From Liolophura sinensis (taxonomy: Eukaryota; Mollusca; Polyplacophora; Chitonida; Chitonidae): DNA of 22,824 nt. The stretch spans positions 1-22,824 of the forward strand of contig NW_027018476.1 of the NCBI RefSeq assembly GCF_032854445.1, given 5' to 3'. Position 1 is the stretch's first letter, and each line of letters begins with the position of its first letter. Positions 1-10,976 of this stretch are shown here, one piece after another. A program made the translations under genes and the position numbers. Below the pieces are notes generated by a model. It saw only the letters and a list, made by a program, of their open reading frames with translations. It was not told where the DNA came from and made no database searches.

Positions 1-1
1 A

Positions 2-1650
2 GGTGCCAAAAGATGCGCAATTGGGCAGGCATCTCCAGCTGTTGAAAAATTGCAAATTTCCTTGGTTTCCATGGAGTAAGAGCCGTTGCTGGGCACGTGA
101 TCTTGACATCAATGATTATTCATTTGTGGCTACAGCCAAAAGTATTGGTCGGAGAGCAACGTGGTTTGCACCATTCGATTTCTCGTCAAAAAATACGTCG
201 GATTAGCCTCTTACCAGCAGCATTGGAACAGTTTTTCTACTTTTGGATTTTTGCCTGGTCTTTTTGCGAATTGAAATCGGCTACATTAACTATGTACAAT
301 CGCGACTGGTTATTACTGATATTCAACTTTTCATTATAAGTTATGTGCCCTTCGGTAGCCCAGACGACGTCAAATCTTTGGGCCAAGCCCATTTAACTCA
401 CCCAGCAGTTGTCTTACTTCTAAGTCGAAGACAATCTCAATGTCTTTATCTACATGTAGAAAAGCAAACCATTTGTATATAAAAAAAACACAAGGTACTT
501 GATACAGTCCGCTGTAAAAAGTACAATTGAACACTGACCCACATCAATAAGGTGCCAAAAGATGCGCAATTGGGCCAGGCATCTCCAGCTGTTGAAAAAT
601 TGCAAATTTCCTTGGTTTCCATGGAGTAAGAGCCGTTGCTGGGCACGTGATCTTGACATCAATGATTATTCATTTGTGGCTACAGCCAAAAGTATTGGTC
701 GGAGAGCAACGCCGTTTGCACCATTCGATTTCTCGTCAAAAAATACGTCGGATTAGCCTCTTACCAGCAGCATTGGAACAGTTTTTCTACTTTTGGATTT
801 TTGCCTGGTCTTTTTGCTAACTGATTTCGGCTACATTAACTATGTACAATCGCGACTGGTCATTGCTATATTCAACTTTTCATTATAAGTTATGTGCCCT
901 TCGGTAGCCCAGACGACGTCAAATCTTTGGGCCAAGCCCATTTAACTCACCCAGCAAATGTCTTACTTCTAAGTCGAAGACAAACTCAATGTCTTTATCT
1001 ACATGTAGAAAAACCACACCATTTGTATATAAAAAAAACACAAGGTACTTGATACAGTCCGCTGTAAAAAGTACAATTGAACACTGACCCACATCAATAA
1101 GGTGCCAAAAGATGCGCAATTGGGCCAGGCATCTCCAGCTGTTGAAAAATTGCAAATTCCCTTGGTTTCCATGGAGTAAGAGCCGTTGCTGGGCACGTGA
1201 TCTTGACATCAATGATTATTCATTTGTGGCTACAGCCAAAAGTATTGGTCGGAGAGCAACGCGGTTTGCACCATTCGATTTCTCGTCAAAAAATACGTCG
1301 GATTAGCCTCTTACCAGCAGCATTGGAACAGTTTTTCTACTTTTGGATTTTTGCCTGGTCTTTTTGCTAACTGATTTCGGCTACATTAACTATGTACAAT
1401 CGCGACTGGTCATTACTATATTCAACTTTTCATTATAAGTTATGTGCCCTTCGGTAGCCCAGACGACGTCAAATCTTTGGGCCAAGCCCATTTAACTCAC
1501 CCAGCAAATGTCTTACTTCTAAGTCGAAGACAAACTCAAAGTCTTTATCTACATGTAGAAAAACCACACCATTTGTATATAAAAAAAACACAAGGTACTT
1601 GATACAGTCCGCTGTAAAAAGGACAATTGAACACTGACCCACATCAATAA
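2..1650. repeat. Higher-order trimer A-B-B, first copy
   Basis: Three consecutive monomers carry linked diagnostic changes. The first (from 2) is type A with TGGTTATTACT, CAATCTCAATG and AAAGCAAACC. The second (from 551) is type B with ACGCCG. The third (from 1101) is type B with AAATTCCC, CTCAAAG and AAGGACAATTG. The same three-unit order reappears at 5509-7157. It is therefore a higher-order repeat unit of about 1.65 kb, not independent mutation. Confidence 0.75.
551..1100. repeat. Representative satellite monomer (550 bp), internal map
   Basis: This clean 550 bp type B copy is used to record the landmarks of the unit. CCAAAAGATGCGC lies at 555-567. Palindromes are TCCATGGA at 618-625, CACGTG (E-box-like) at 644-649, TGGCTACAGCCA at 677-688, GACGTC (CRE-like core) at 915-920 and CTACATGTAG at 999-1008. 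A TATA-like TATATAAAA at 1026-1034 runs into an A-tract. CAATTG occurs twice, at 567-572 and near the end of the unit; the latter position is where the transposon inserted in another copy. I find no tRNA, 5S rRNA or spliceosomal RNA sequence in the unit. The promoter-like words are present, but nothing shows that they act. Confidence 0.85.
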
Positions 1651-4600
1651 GGTGCCAAAAGATGCGCAATTGGGCCAGGCATCTCCAGCTGTTGAAAAAT
1701 TGCAAATTTCTTTGGTTTCCATGGAGTAAGAGCCGTTGCTGGGCACGTGATCTTGACATCAATGATTATTCATTTGTGGCTACAGCCAAAAGTATTGGTC
1801 GGAGAGCAACGCGGTTTGCACCATTCGATTTCTCGTCAAAAAATACGTCGGATTAGCCTCTTACCAGCAGCATTGGAACAGTTTTTCTACTTTTGGATTT
1901 TTGCCTGGTCTTTTTGCTAACTGATTTCGGCTACATTAACTATGTACAATCGCGACTGGTCATTACTATATTCAACTTTTCATTATAAGTTATGTGGCCT
2001 TCGGTAGCCCAGACGACGTCAAATCTTTGGGCCAAGCCCATTTAACTCACCCAGCAAATGTCTTACTTCTAAGTCGAAGACAAACTCAATGTCTTTATCT
2101 ACATGTAGAAAAACCACACCATTTGTATATAAAAAAAACACAAGGTACTTGATACAGTCCGCTGTAAAAAGTACAATTGAACACTGACCCACATCAATAA
2201 GGTGCCAAAAGATGCGCAATTGGGCCAGGCATCTCCAGCTGTTGAAAAATTGCAAATTTCCTTGGTTTCCATGGAGTAAGAGCCGTTGCTGGGCACGTGA
2301 TCTTGACATCAATGATTATTCATTTGTGGCTACAGCCAAAAGTATTGGTCGGAGAGCAACGCGGTTTGCACCATTCGATTTCTCGTCAAAAAATACGTCG
2401 GATTAGCCTCTTACCAGCAGCATTGGAACAGTTTTTCCCCTTTTGGATTTTTGCCTGGTATTTTTTCTAATTGAAATCGGCTACATTAACTATGTACAAT
2501 CGCGACTGGTCATTACTATATTCAACTTTTCATTATAAGTTATGTGCCCTTCGGTAGCCCAGACGACGTCAAATCTTTGGGCCAAGCCCATTTAACTCAC
2601 CCAGCAAATGTCTTACTTCTAAGTCGAAGACAAACTCAATGTCTTTATCTACATGTAGAAAAACCACACCATTTGTATATAAAAAAAACACAAGGTACTT
2701 GATACAGTCCGCTGTAAAAAGTACAATTGAACACTGACCCACATCAATAAGGTGCCAAAAGATGCGCAATTGGGCCAGGCATCTCCAGCTGTTGAAAAAT
2801 TGCAAATTTCCTTGGTTTCCATGGAGTAAGAGCCGTTGCTGGGCACGTGATCTTGACATCAATGATTATTCATTTGTGGCTACAGCCAAAAGTATTGGTC
2901 GGAGAGCAACGCGGTTTGCACCATTCGATTTCTCGTCAAAAAATACGTCGGATTAGCCTCTTACCAGCAGCATTGGAACAGTTTTTCTACTTTTGGATTT
3001 TTGCCTGGTCTTTTTGCGAATTGAAATCGGCTACATTAACTATGTACAATCGCGACTGGTCATTACTATATTCAACTTTTCATTATAAGTTATGTGCCCT
3101 TCGGTAGCCCAGACGACGTCAAATCTTTGGGCCAAGCCCATTTAACTCACCCAGCAGTTGTCTTACTTCTAAGTCGAAGACAAACTCAATGTCTTTATCT
3201 ACATGTAGAAAAAACCACACCATTTGTATATAAAAAAAACACAAGGTACTTGATACAGTCCGCTGTAAAAAAGGACAATTGAACACTGACCCACATCAAT
3301 AAGGTGTCAAAAGATGCGCAATTGGGCCAGGCATCTCCAGCTGTTGAAAAATTGCAAATTTCATTGGTTTCCATGGAGTAAGAGCCGTTGCTGGGCACGT
3401 GATCTTGACATCAATGATTATTCATTTGTGGCTACAGCCAAAAGTATTGGTCGGAGAGCAACGTGGTTTGCACCATTCGATTTCTCGTCAAAAAATACGT
3501 CGGAATAGCCTCTTACCAGCAGAATTGGAACAGTTTTTCCACTTTTGGATTTTTGCCTGGTATTTTTTCTAATTGAAATCGGCTACATTAACTATGTACA
3601 ATCGCGACTGGTCATTACTATATTCAACTTTTCATTATAAGTTATGTGCCCTTCGGTAGCCCAGACGACGTCAAATCTTTGGGCCAAGCCCATTTAACTC
3701 ACCCAGCAAATGTCTTACTTCTAAGTCGAAGACAAACTCAATGTCTTTATCTACAAGTAGAAAAACCACACCATTTGTATATAAAAAAAACACAAGGCAC
3801 TTGATACAGTCCGCTGTAAAAAGTACAATTGAACACTGACCCACATCAATAAGGTGCCAAAAGATGCGCAATTGGGCCAGGCATCTCCAGCTGTTGAAAA
3901 ATTGCAAATTTCCTTGGTTTCCATGGAGTAAGAGCCGTTGCTGGGCACGTGATCTTGACATCAATGATTATTCATTTGTGGCTACAGCCAAAAGTATTGG
4001 TCGGAGAGCAACGCGGTTTGCACCATTCGATTTCTCGTCAAAAAATACGTCGGATTAGCCTCTTACCAGCAGCATTGGAACAGTTTTTCTACTTTTGGAT
4101 TTTTGCCTGGTCCTTTTTGCTAACTGATTTCGGCTACATTAACTATGTACAATCGCGACTGGTCATTACTATATTCAACTTTTCATTATAAGTTATGTGC
4201 CCTTCGGTAGCCCAGACGACGTCAAATCTTTGGGCCAAGCCCATTTAACTCACCCAGCAAATGTCTTACTTCTAAGTCGAAGACAAACTCAATGTCTTTA
4301 TCTACATGTAGAAAAACCACACCATTTGTATATAAAAAAAACACAAGGTACTTGATACAGTCCGCTGTAAAAAGTACAATTGAACACTGACCCACATCAA
4401 TAAGGTGCCAAAAGATGCGCAATTGGGCCAGGCATCTCCAGCTGTTGAAAAATTGCAAATTTCCTTGGTTTCCATGGAGTAAGAGCCGTTGCTGGGCACG
4501 TGATCTTGACATCAATGATTATTCATTTGTGGCTACAGCCAAAAGTATTGGTCGGAGAGCAACGTGGTTTGCACCATTCGATTTCTCGTCAAAAAATACG

Positions 4601-5508
4601 TCGGATTAGCCTCTTACCAGCAGAATTGGATCAGTTTTTCCACTTTTGGATTTTTGCCTGGTATTTTTTCTAATTGAAATCGGCTACATTAACTATGTAC
4701 AATCGCGACTGGTCATTACTATATTCAACTTTTCATTATAAGTTATGTGCCCTTCGGTAGCCCAGACGACGTCAAATCTTTGGGCCAAGCCCATTTAACT
4801 CACCCAGCAAATGTCTTACTTCTAAGTCGAAGACAAACTCAATGTCTTTATCTACATGTAGAAAAACCACACCATTTGTATATATAAAAAAAACACAAGG
4901 TACTTGATACAGTCCGCTGTAAAAAGTACAATTGAACACTGACCCACATCAATAAGGTGCCAAAAGATGCGCAATTGGGCCAGGCATCTCCAGCTGTTGA
5001 AAAATTGCAAATTCCCTTGGTTTCCATGGAGTAAGAAGCCGTTGCTGGGCACGTGATCTTGACATCAATGATTATTCATTTGTGGCTACAGCCAAAAGTA
5101 TTGGTCGGAGAGCAACGCGGTTTGCACCATTCGATTTCTCGTCAAAAAATACGTCGGATTAGCCTCTTACCAGCAGCATTGGAACAGTTTTTCTACTTTT
5201 GGATTTTTTGCCTGGTCTTTTTGCTAACTGATTTCGGCTACATTAACTATGTACAATCGCGACTGGTCATTACTATATTCAACTTTTCATTATAAGTTAT
5301 GTGCCCTTCGGTAGCCCAGACGACGTCAAATCTTTGGGCCAAGCCCATTTAACTCACCCAGCAAATGTCCTTACTTCTAAGTCGAAGACAAACTCAAAGT
5401 CTTTATCTACATGTAGAAAAACCACACCATTTGTATATAAAAAAAACACAAGGTACTTGATACAGTCCGCTGTAAAAAGGACAATTGAACACTGACCCAC
5501 ATCAATAA

Positions 5509-7157
5509 GGTGCCAAAAGATGCGCAATTGGGCCAGGCATCTCCAGCTGTTGAAAAATTGCAAATTTCCTTGGTTTCCATGGAGTAAGAGCCGTTGCTGG
5601 GCACGTGATCTTGACATCAATGATTATTCATTTGTGGCTACAGCCAAAAGTATTGGTCGGAGAGCAACGCGGTTTGCACCATTCGATTTCTCGTCAAAAA
5701 ATACGTCGGATTAGCCTCTTACCAGCAGCATTGGAACAGTTTTTCTACTTTTGGATTTTTGCCTGGTCTTTTTGCGAATTGAAATCGGCTACATTAACTA
5801 TGTACAATCGCGACTGGTTATTACTATATTCAACTTTTCATTATAAGTTATGTGCCCTTCGGTAGCCCAGACGACGTCAAATCTTTGGTCCAAGCCCATT
5901 TAACTCACCCAGCAGTTGTCTTACTTCTAAGTCGAAGACAATCTCAATGTCTTTTATCTACATGTAGAAAAGCAAACCATTTGTATATAAAAAAAACACA
6001 AGGTACTTGATACAGTCCGCTGTAAAAAAGTACAATTGAACACTGACCCACATCAATTAAGGTGCCAAAAGATGCGCAATTGGGCCAGGCATCTCCAGCT
6101 GTTGAAAAATTGCAAATTTCCTTGGTTTCCATGGAGTAAGAGCGTTGCTGGGCACGTGATCTTGACATCAATGATTATTCATTTGTGGCTACAGCCAAAA
6201 GTATTGGTCGGAGAGCAACGCCGTTTGCACCATTCGATTTCTCGTCAAAAAATACGTCGGATTAGCCTCTTACCAGCAGCATTGGAACAGTTTTTCTACT
6301 TTTGGATTTTTGCCTGGTCTTTTTGCTAACTGATTTCGGCTACATTAACTATGTACAATCGCGACTGGTCATTACTATATTCAACTTTTCATTATAAGTT
6401 ATGTGCCCTTCGGTAGCCCAGACGACGTCAAATCTTTGGGCCAAGCCCATTTAACTCACCCAGCAAATGTCTTACTTCTAAGTCGAAGACAAACTCAATG
6501 TCTTTATCTACATGTAGAAAAACCACACCATTTGTATATAAAAAAAACACAAGTACTTGATACAGTCCGCTGTAAAAAAGTACAATTGAACACTGACCCA
6601 CATCAATAAGGTGCCAAAAGATGCGCAATTGGGCCAGCATCTCCAGCTGTTGAAAAATTGCAAATTCCCTTGGTTTCCATGGAGTAAGAGCCGTTGCTGG
6701 GCACGTGATCTTGACATCAATGATTATTCATTTGTGGCTACAGCCAAAAGTATTGGTCGGAGAGCAACGCGGTTTGCACCATTCGATTTCTCGTCAAAAA
6801 ATACGTCGGATTAGCCTCTTACCAGCAGCATTGGAACAGTTTTTCTACTTTTGGATTTTTGCCTGGTCTTTTTGCTAACTGATTTCGGCTACATTAACTA
6901 TGTACAATCGCGACTGGTCATTACTATATTCAACTTTTCATTATAAGTTATGTGCCCTTCGGTAGCCCAGACGACGTCAAATCTTTGGCCAAGCCCATTT
7001 AACTCACCCAGCAAATGTCTTACTTCTAAGTCGAAGACAAACTCAAAGTCTTTATCTACATGTAGAAAAACCACACCATTTGTATATAAAAAAAACACAA
7101 GGTACTTGATACAGTCCGCTGTAAAAAGGACAATTGAACACTGACCCACATCAATAA
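5509..7157. repeat. Higher-order trimer A-B-B, second copy
   Basis: The monomers at 5509, 6061 and 6610 carry the same linked variants as those at 2, 551 and 1101: A with CAATCTCAATG and AAAGCAAACC, then B with ACGCCG, then B with AAATTCCC, CTCAAAG and AAGGACAATTG. The next unit (7158) is again the A variant with the same private changes, so the trimer begins a further cycle. Several single-base indels are unique to this copy. Confidence 0.75.
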
Positions 7158-9328
7158 GGTGCCAAAAGATGCGCAATTGGGCCAGGCATCTCCAGCTGTT
7201 GAAAAATTGCAAATTTCCTTGGTTTCCATGGAGTAAGAGCCGTTGCTGGGCACGTGATCTTGACATCAATGATTATTCATTTGTGGCTACAGCCAAAAGT
7301 ATTGGTCGGAGAGCAACGCGGTTTGCACCATTCGATTTCTCGTCAAAAATACGTCGGATTAGCCTCTTACCAGCAGCATTGGAACAGTTTTTCTACTTTT
7401 GGATTTTTGCCTGGTCTTTTTGCGAATTGAAATCGGCTACATTAACTATGTACAATCGCGACTGGTTATTACTATATTCAACTTTTCATTATAAGTTATG
7501 TGCCCTTCGGTAGCCCAGACGACGTCAAATCTTTGGCCAAGCCCATTTAACTCACCCAGCAGTTGTCTTACTTCTAAGTCGAAGACAATCTCAATGTCTT
7601 TATCTACATGTAGAAAAGCAAACCATTTGTATATAAAAAAAACACAAGGTACTTGATACAGTCCGCTGTAAAAAGTACAATTGAACACTGACCCACATCA
7701 ATAAGGTGCCAAAAGATGCGCAATTGGGCCAGGCATCTCCAGCTGTTGAAAAATTGCAAATTTCCTTGGTTTCCATGGAGTAAGAGCCGTTGCTGGGCAC
7801 GTGATCTTGACATCAATGATTATTCATTTGTGGCTACAGCCAAAAGTATTGGTCGGAGAGCAACGCGGTTTGCACCATTCGATTTCTCGTCAAAAAATAC
7901 GTCGGATTAGCCTCTTACCAGCAGCATTGGAACAGTTTTTCTACTTTTGGATTTTTGCCTGGTCTTTTTGCTAACTGATTTCGGCTACATTAACTATGTA
8001 CAATCGCGACTGGTCATTACTATATTCAACTTTTCATTATAAGTTATGTGCCCTTCGGTAGCCCAGACGACGTCAAATCTTTGGGCCAAGCCCATTTAAC
8101 TCACCCAGCAAATGTCTTACTTCTAAGTCGAAGACAAACTCAATGTCTTTATCTACATGTAGAAAAACCACACCATTTGTATATAAAAAAAACACAAGGT
8201 ACTTGATACAGTCCGCTGTAAAAAGTACAATTGAACACTGACCCACATCAATAAGGTGCCAAAAGATGCGCAATTGGGCCAGGCATCTCCAGCTGTTGAA
8301 AAATTGCAAATTTCCTTGGTTTCCATGGAGTAAGAGCCGTTGCTGGGCACGTGATCTTGACATCAATGATTATTCATTTGTGGCTACAGCCAAAATTATT
8401 GGTCGGAGAGCAACGTGGTTTGCACCATTCGATTTCTCGTCAAAAAATACGTCGGATTAGCCTCTTACCAGCAGCATTGGAACATTTTTTCCACTTTTGG
8501 ATTTTTGCCTGGTATTTTGTCTAATTGAAATCGGCTACATTAACTATGTACAATCGCGACTGGTCATTACTATATTCAACTTTTCATTATAAGTTATGTG
8601 CCCTTCGGTAGCCCAGACGACGTCAAATCTTTGGGCCAAGCCCATTTAACTCACCCAGCAAATGTCTTACTTCTAAGTCGAAGACAAACTCAAAGTCTTT
8701 ATCTACATGTAGAAAAACCACACCATTTGTATATAAAAAAAACACAAGGTACTTGATACAGTCCGCTGTAAAAAGTACAATTGAACACTGACCCACATCA
8801 ATAAGGTGCCAAAAGATGCGCAATTGGGCCAGGCATCTCCAGCTGTTGAAAAATTGCAAATTTCCTTGGTTTCCATGGAGTAAGAGCCGTTGCTGGGCAC
8901 GTGATCTTGACATCAATGATTATTCATTTGTGGCTACAGCCAAAAGTATTGGTCGGAGAGCAACGCGGTTTGCACCATTCGATTTCTCGTCAAAAAATAC
9001 GTCGGATTAGCCTCTTACCAGCAGCATTGGAACAGTTTTTCCACTTTTGGATTTTTGCCTGGTATTTTTTCTAATTGAAATCGGCTACATTAACTATGTA
9101 CAATCGCGACTGGTCATTACTATATTCAACTTTTCATTATAAGTTATGTGGCCTTCGGTAGCCCAGACGACGTCAAATCTTTGGGCCAAGCCCATTTAAC
9201 TCACCCAGCAAATGTCTTACTTCTAAGTCGAAGACAAACTCAATGTCTTTATCTACATGTAGAAAAACCACACCATTTGTATATAAAAAAAACACAAGGT
9301 ACTTGAAACAGTCCGCTGTAAAAAGTAC

Positions 9329-9332
9329 AATT
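9329..9332. repeat. Target-site duplication AATT, left copy
   Basis: Uninterrupted monomers read GTACAATTGAACACTG at this point. AATT stands on both sides of the element. Because TTCAATTGAA is palindromic, the shared direct repeat can be read as anything up to CAATTGAA (9328-9335 and 12982-12989), with the ends shifting accordingly. The 4 bp reading gives symmetric GAAGAG...CTCTTC ends. Confidence 0.65.
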
Positions 9333-9360
9333 GAAGAGTTTGGTTCCAAAACGCGATAAA
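9333..9360 (+). repeat. Left terminal inverted repeat
   Basis: It begins GAAGAGTTTGGTTCC and continues to CGATAAA. It matches the reverse complement of 12956-12982 along its whole length, except for one extra T (GTTTGG here, GTTGG on the right). Its inner part is the first copy of the subterminal motif (9347-9363). Confidence 0.92.
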
Positions 9361-9511
9361 CGCCATTTTCAAGAAATTCACGCTGCCACCACTAACATGT
9401 CGGCAATAGTTTAATCTTGTGCCTACCATATATAGTTTTCACCAAAATGCGCTAAATCCATATCCTTTAGGCTTCTAAAAGTTTGGCTTGTTTTCAAAAT
9501 GCGATATGCGC
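9347..9511 (+). repeat. Left subterminal motif cluster (3 copies)
   Basis: Three plus-strand copies of a motif near CAAAAYGCGMTAAATCC occur here. They are 9347-9363 (CAAAACGCGATAAACGC, partly inside the inverted repeat), 9443-9459 (CAAAATGCGCTAAATCC) and 9495-9511 (CAAAATGCGATATGCGC). The same motif appears three times on the minus strand at the other end. Repeats placed like this are commonly transposase-binding sites; that role is inferred here. Confidence 0.7.
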
Positions 9512-9658
9512 CACAACACATTTGACCCAGATAGCGATATATCCAGTCAGCCAATCAGATCCTTCCATTCGTCCGAAGGTAATCCAACATGGCTGCGCCC
9601 ATGCAGACAGCAGCTGATAGGTCTTAGCTTCCACTATTTTGACAGTTTTGAGGGAATA
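9361..9658 (+). promoter_or_regulatory. Transposon 5' region: subterminal sites and probable promoter
   Basis: This stretch lies between the left inverted repeat and the preferred start codon. A TATA-like TATATAG lies at 9429-9435. Two further subterminal motif copies are at 9443-9459 and 9495-9511. An in-frame ATG at 9506 overlaps the third motif copy and would add 51 residues that look unconserved to me. The ATG at 9659, with A at -3 and just before the basic region, is the preferred start. I see no upstream coding exon. Confidence 0.45.
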
Positions 9659-10082
9659 ATGAATAATTTTGACGGAACAGATGAGCCTGTCCTATTATCG
9701 CCTGTAGGGAAGAAACGAAGACCGTCCAAGGAACATCATGATCGAGAGAAAGTTAAGAAAATTCGACATAGCGGCATGGGTAAAGTACCGGCAATTGCTT
9801 GTCAGCATGAGGCTCGTTCGTGTTCATTTTGCCATGCAGATAAGCTCACACCAGATGACATCGCTTTCAACTTTAACACAATTTATGGCAAACAGAACAA
9901 GGTTGAACAGGACCAGATGCTGCTTCAACTAATGACCATTGAGAAGGTTAAACGACGGCGCCTACGTGTCGAAAATGAAGATTCCAGGAAGGACCGGTGC
10001 CTCTCGGTTCAATACAGGCTGATGACTAAAGATCACCCGAACAGGCTACACGTATGCAAGGCCACATTTTTGAAGGTTTTAG
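9659..10082 (+). CDS. Transposase, exon 1 (N-terminal basic and Cys-rich part)
   Basis: This exon encodes residues 1-141 and the first base of codon 142 of a predicted 593-residue transposase. A basic stretch at residues 18-36 (KKRRPSKEHH... to ...VKKIRH) could serve as a nuclear localisation signal. Cys48, Cys55, Cys58 and His59 form a possible zinc-binding cluster. A charged helical stretch (KVKRRRLRVE) follows, and the exon ends in RLHVCKATFLKVLG. The exon ends at a good donor, AG|GTAAGT, at 10082/10083. Without splicing the frame stops at 10090. Joined to exon 2 the sequence reads FLKVLG-VSKDRVTRIARYY, a continuous helix-turn-helix-like segment. That continuity, not just the splice consensus, supports the join. 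The start at 9659 is chosen over the ATG at 9506 because the latter lies in a subterminal motif and adds nothing recognisable. The N-terminal limit is the least certain part. Confidence 0.78.
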
Positions 10083-10510
10083 GTAAGTGATATGACAACG
10101 CAAATTCTGTATTTTTTATGGCTTTCAACGTTCAAAAGCAGAGTTCAATTCCAGTTGCTGCTGTTTTTTCATTTTTTCTTTGTTTTTTTGTGAAAATGTC
10201 GAACAGCAACAACATACTAAAGCTCATAGGTTTACGGTTGACAGTGTGGGTTGTTACGGTCAGGTTAAGGGTGTGGTTTTTCAGCTGTGTTTGATACATG
10301 AGGCTCAGGTGTCAAATCTGACTCGGTCAGCGAATTTCCATGGTTTTCTCGCTGTAATTGTTCGTGGCCAAGTGAGTAACGGCACTTCTAGATTTTGTAA
10401 CGCAGTAATGCCTTCGCTGGAAATCACTGGCCTTTCACCGCTGTGGTGTAAGTCATTGCGTGAACTGGACGTGTGTCACATGTGGAAGTGTTGATAGGAC
10501 TTGACATAGG

Positions 10511-10620
10511 CCAGTGGTTCTCTTCGGTACCCCGGCTTCCTTCACCCTTAAGTCTGGCAGGCTGTTATGCCAGTGATAGATTTTTAAGTACGGTTATAAA
10601 CACCATCCAACCAATCAACC
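10511..10620 (+). repeat. SINE-like dispersed repeat fragment, molluscan type
   Basis: The segment runs from CCAGTGGTTCTCTTCGGTAC through CGGCTTCC, CTGGCAGGCTG and AGTACGGTTATAAACACC to a CAAT-rich tail (CCAACCAATCAACC). I recognise this order of words, ending in TACGGyrTTAAACACC and CAAT repeats, as a very common dispersed repeat or SINE 3' part in bivalve and gastropod sequences. This is recall, not a search result. The copy looks diverged, and I see no tRNA-type head with A and B boxes upstream, so it is probably 5'-truncated. Confidence 0.5.
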
Positions 10621-10732
10621 CAAACAGTCAGTTATCATTGCAGCTGAAAGATCAAAGCCAGTAGTTTGGCTTCACGTCAAACCTGTGGTGTGAAAGCATT
10701 TCAGTAATTTGCGTTTGATTGTCATAGGTGTA

Positions 10733-10752
10733 ATCAAATCAGATCAAATCAG
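10733..10752 (+). repeat. Two-copy 10 bp tandem repeat
   Basis: ATCAAATCAG occurs twice in direct succession within the intron. It is probably a simple slippage duplication with no evident role. Confidence 0.6.
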
Positions 10753-10976
10753 GACTGCATTAATGAGAAATCATTCCGTCAATTCCTCAGTTTACATTAT
10801 TACAACACATTTACATAATATACGGTTGACTTACATTGTAGCTTCAGTAAGGGAGGGTGAGAGACAGAGAAGTTGCTCATTTGCTCCATTTTGTGCTTTC
10901 TGAAATTTACTCCAAATTTTGTGGGTCAAAAGGGTACATGGCAGTAATAAGACCGATTATGTTCTTCCTTTTTCAG

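Larger units (their letters stand above)
1..9332. repeat. ~550 bp satellite array, left block (17 monomers)
   Basis: Head-to-tail monomers begin at the GGTGCC (or GGTGTC) motif at 2, 551, 1101, 1651, 2201, 2751, 3303, 3853, 4404, 4956, 5509, 6061, 6610, 7158, 7705, 8255 and 8805. Lengths are 547-553 bp, most often 550. The last monomer is split by the transposon and finishes at 12987-13008. Monomers differ by scattered substitutions and one diagnostic block after TTGGATTTTTGCC. In type A the block ends GCGAATTGAAATCGG, usually with CAGTTGTC downstream. Type B has GCTAACTGATTTCGG. Type C has TATTTTTTCTAATTG. The order here is A B B B C A C B C B A B B A B C C. No gene is supported in this stretch. 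Function is unknown; such arrays are often heterochromatic, which is inference. Confidence 0.97.
10083..10976 (+). other. Intron of the transposase gene (894 bp, phase 1)
   Basis: It has a GTAAGT donor at 10083 and an acceptor TTCTTCCTTTTTCAG ending at 10976. It is phase 1: G from exon 1 plus GC from exon 2 restores a glycine codon (142). Open stretches inside it have no recognisable protein similarity. The coding-frame stretch just upstream of the acceptor has no ATG, so exon 2 has no credible start of its own. The intron contains a pyrimidine-rich tract around 10160-10190, a molluscan-type dispersed repeat fragment at 10511-10620 and a 10-base tandem duplication at 10733-10752. Confidence 0.82.

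Noticed and set aside
551-1100. Hammerhead ribozyme in the satellite, as known for some animal satellites
   Set aside because: I looked for the CTGATGA core and its complement in the monomer and found neither. Other ribozyme classes cannot be excluded by eye.
919-1212. Recurrent minus-strand open frame of about 96 residues in most satellite units (also plus-strand frames of 64-86 residues)
   Set aside because: It recurs because the monomers are nearly identical. Several copies are broken by single-base indels, and variants change residues as freely as they keep them. The protein resembles no family I recognise.
1-9332. CRISPR array or rDNA/5S/snRNA gene tandem array
   Set aside because: The repeat unit is 550 bp with no spacer structure. 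I find no 5S, tRNA or U-snRNA sequence in either strand of the monomer.
9488-9505. Start of exon 1 coding at 9488
   Set aside because: The codon there is TTG, which is not credible as a start in an animal gene. The first in-frame ATG is at 9506, and 9659 is preferred.
10180-10494. Open frame of about 104 residues in the intron
   Set aside because: It has no recognisable domain, lies wholly in the intron and overlaps low-complexity T-rich sequence.
10919-10976. Extension of the exon 2 open frame upstream of the acceptor as the protein start
   Set aside because: The extension begins at TTG, not ATG. It lies between a good branch/pyrimidine region and the AG acceptor, and the exon 1 join gives a far better family match.
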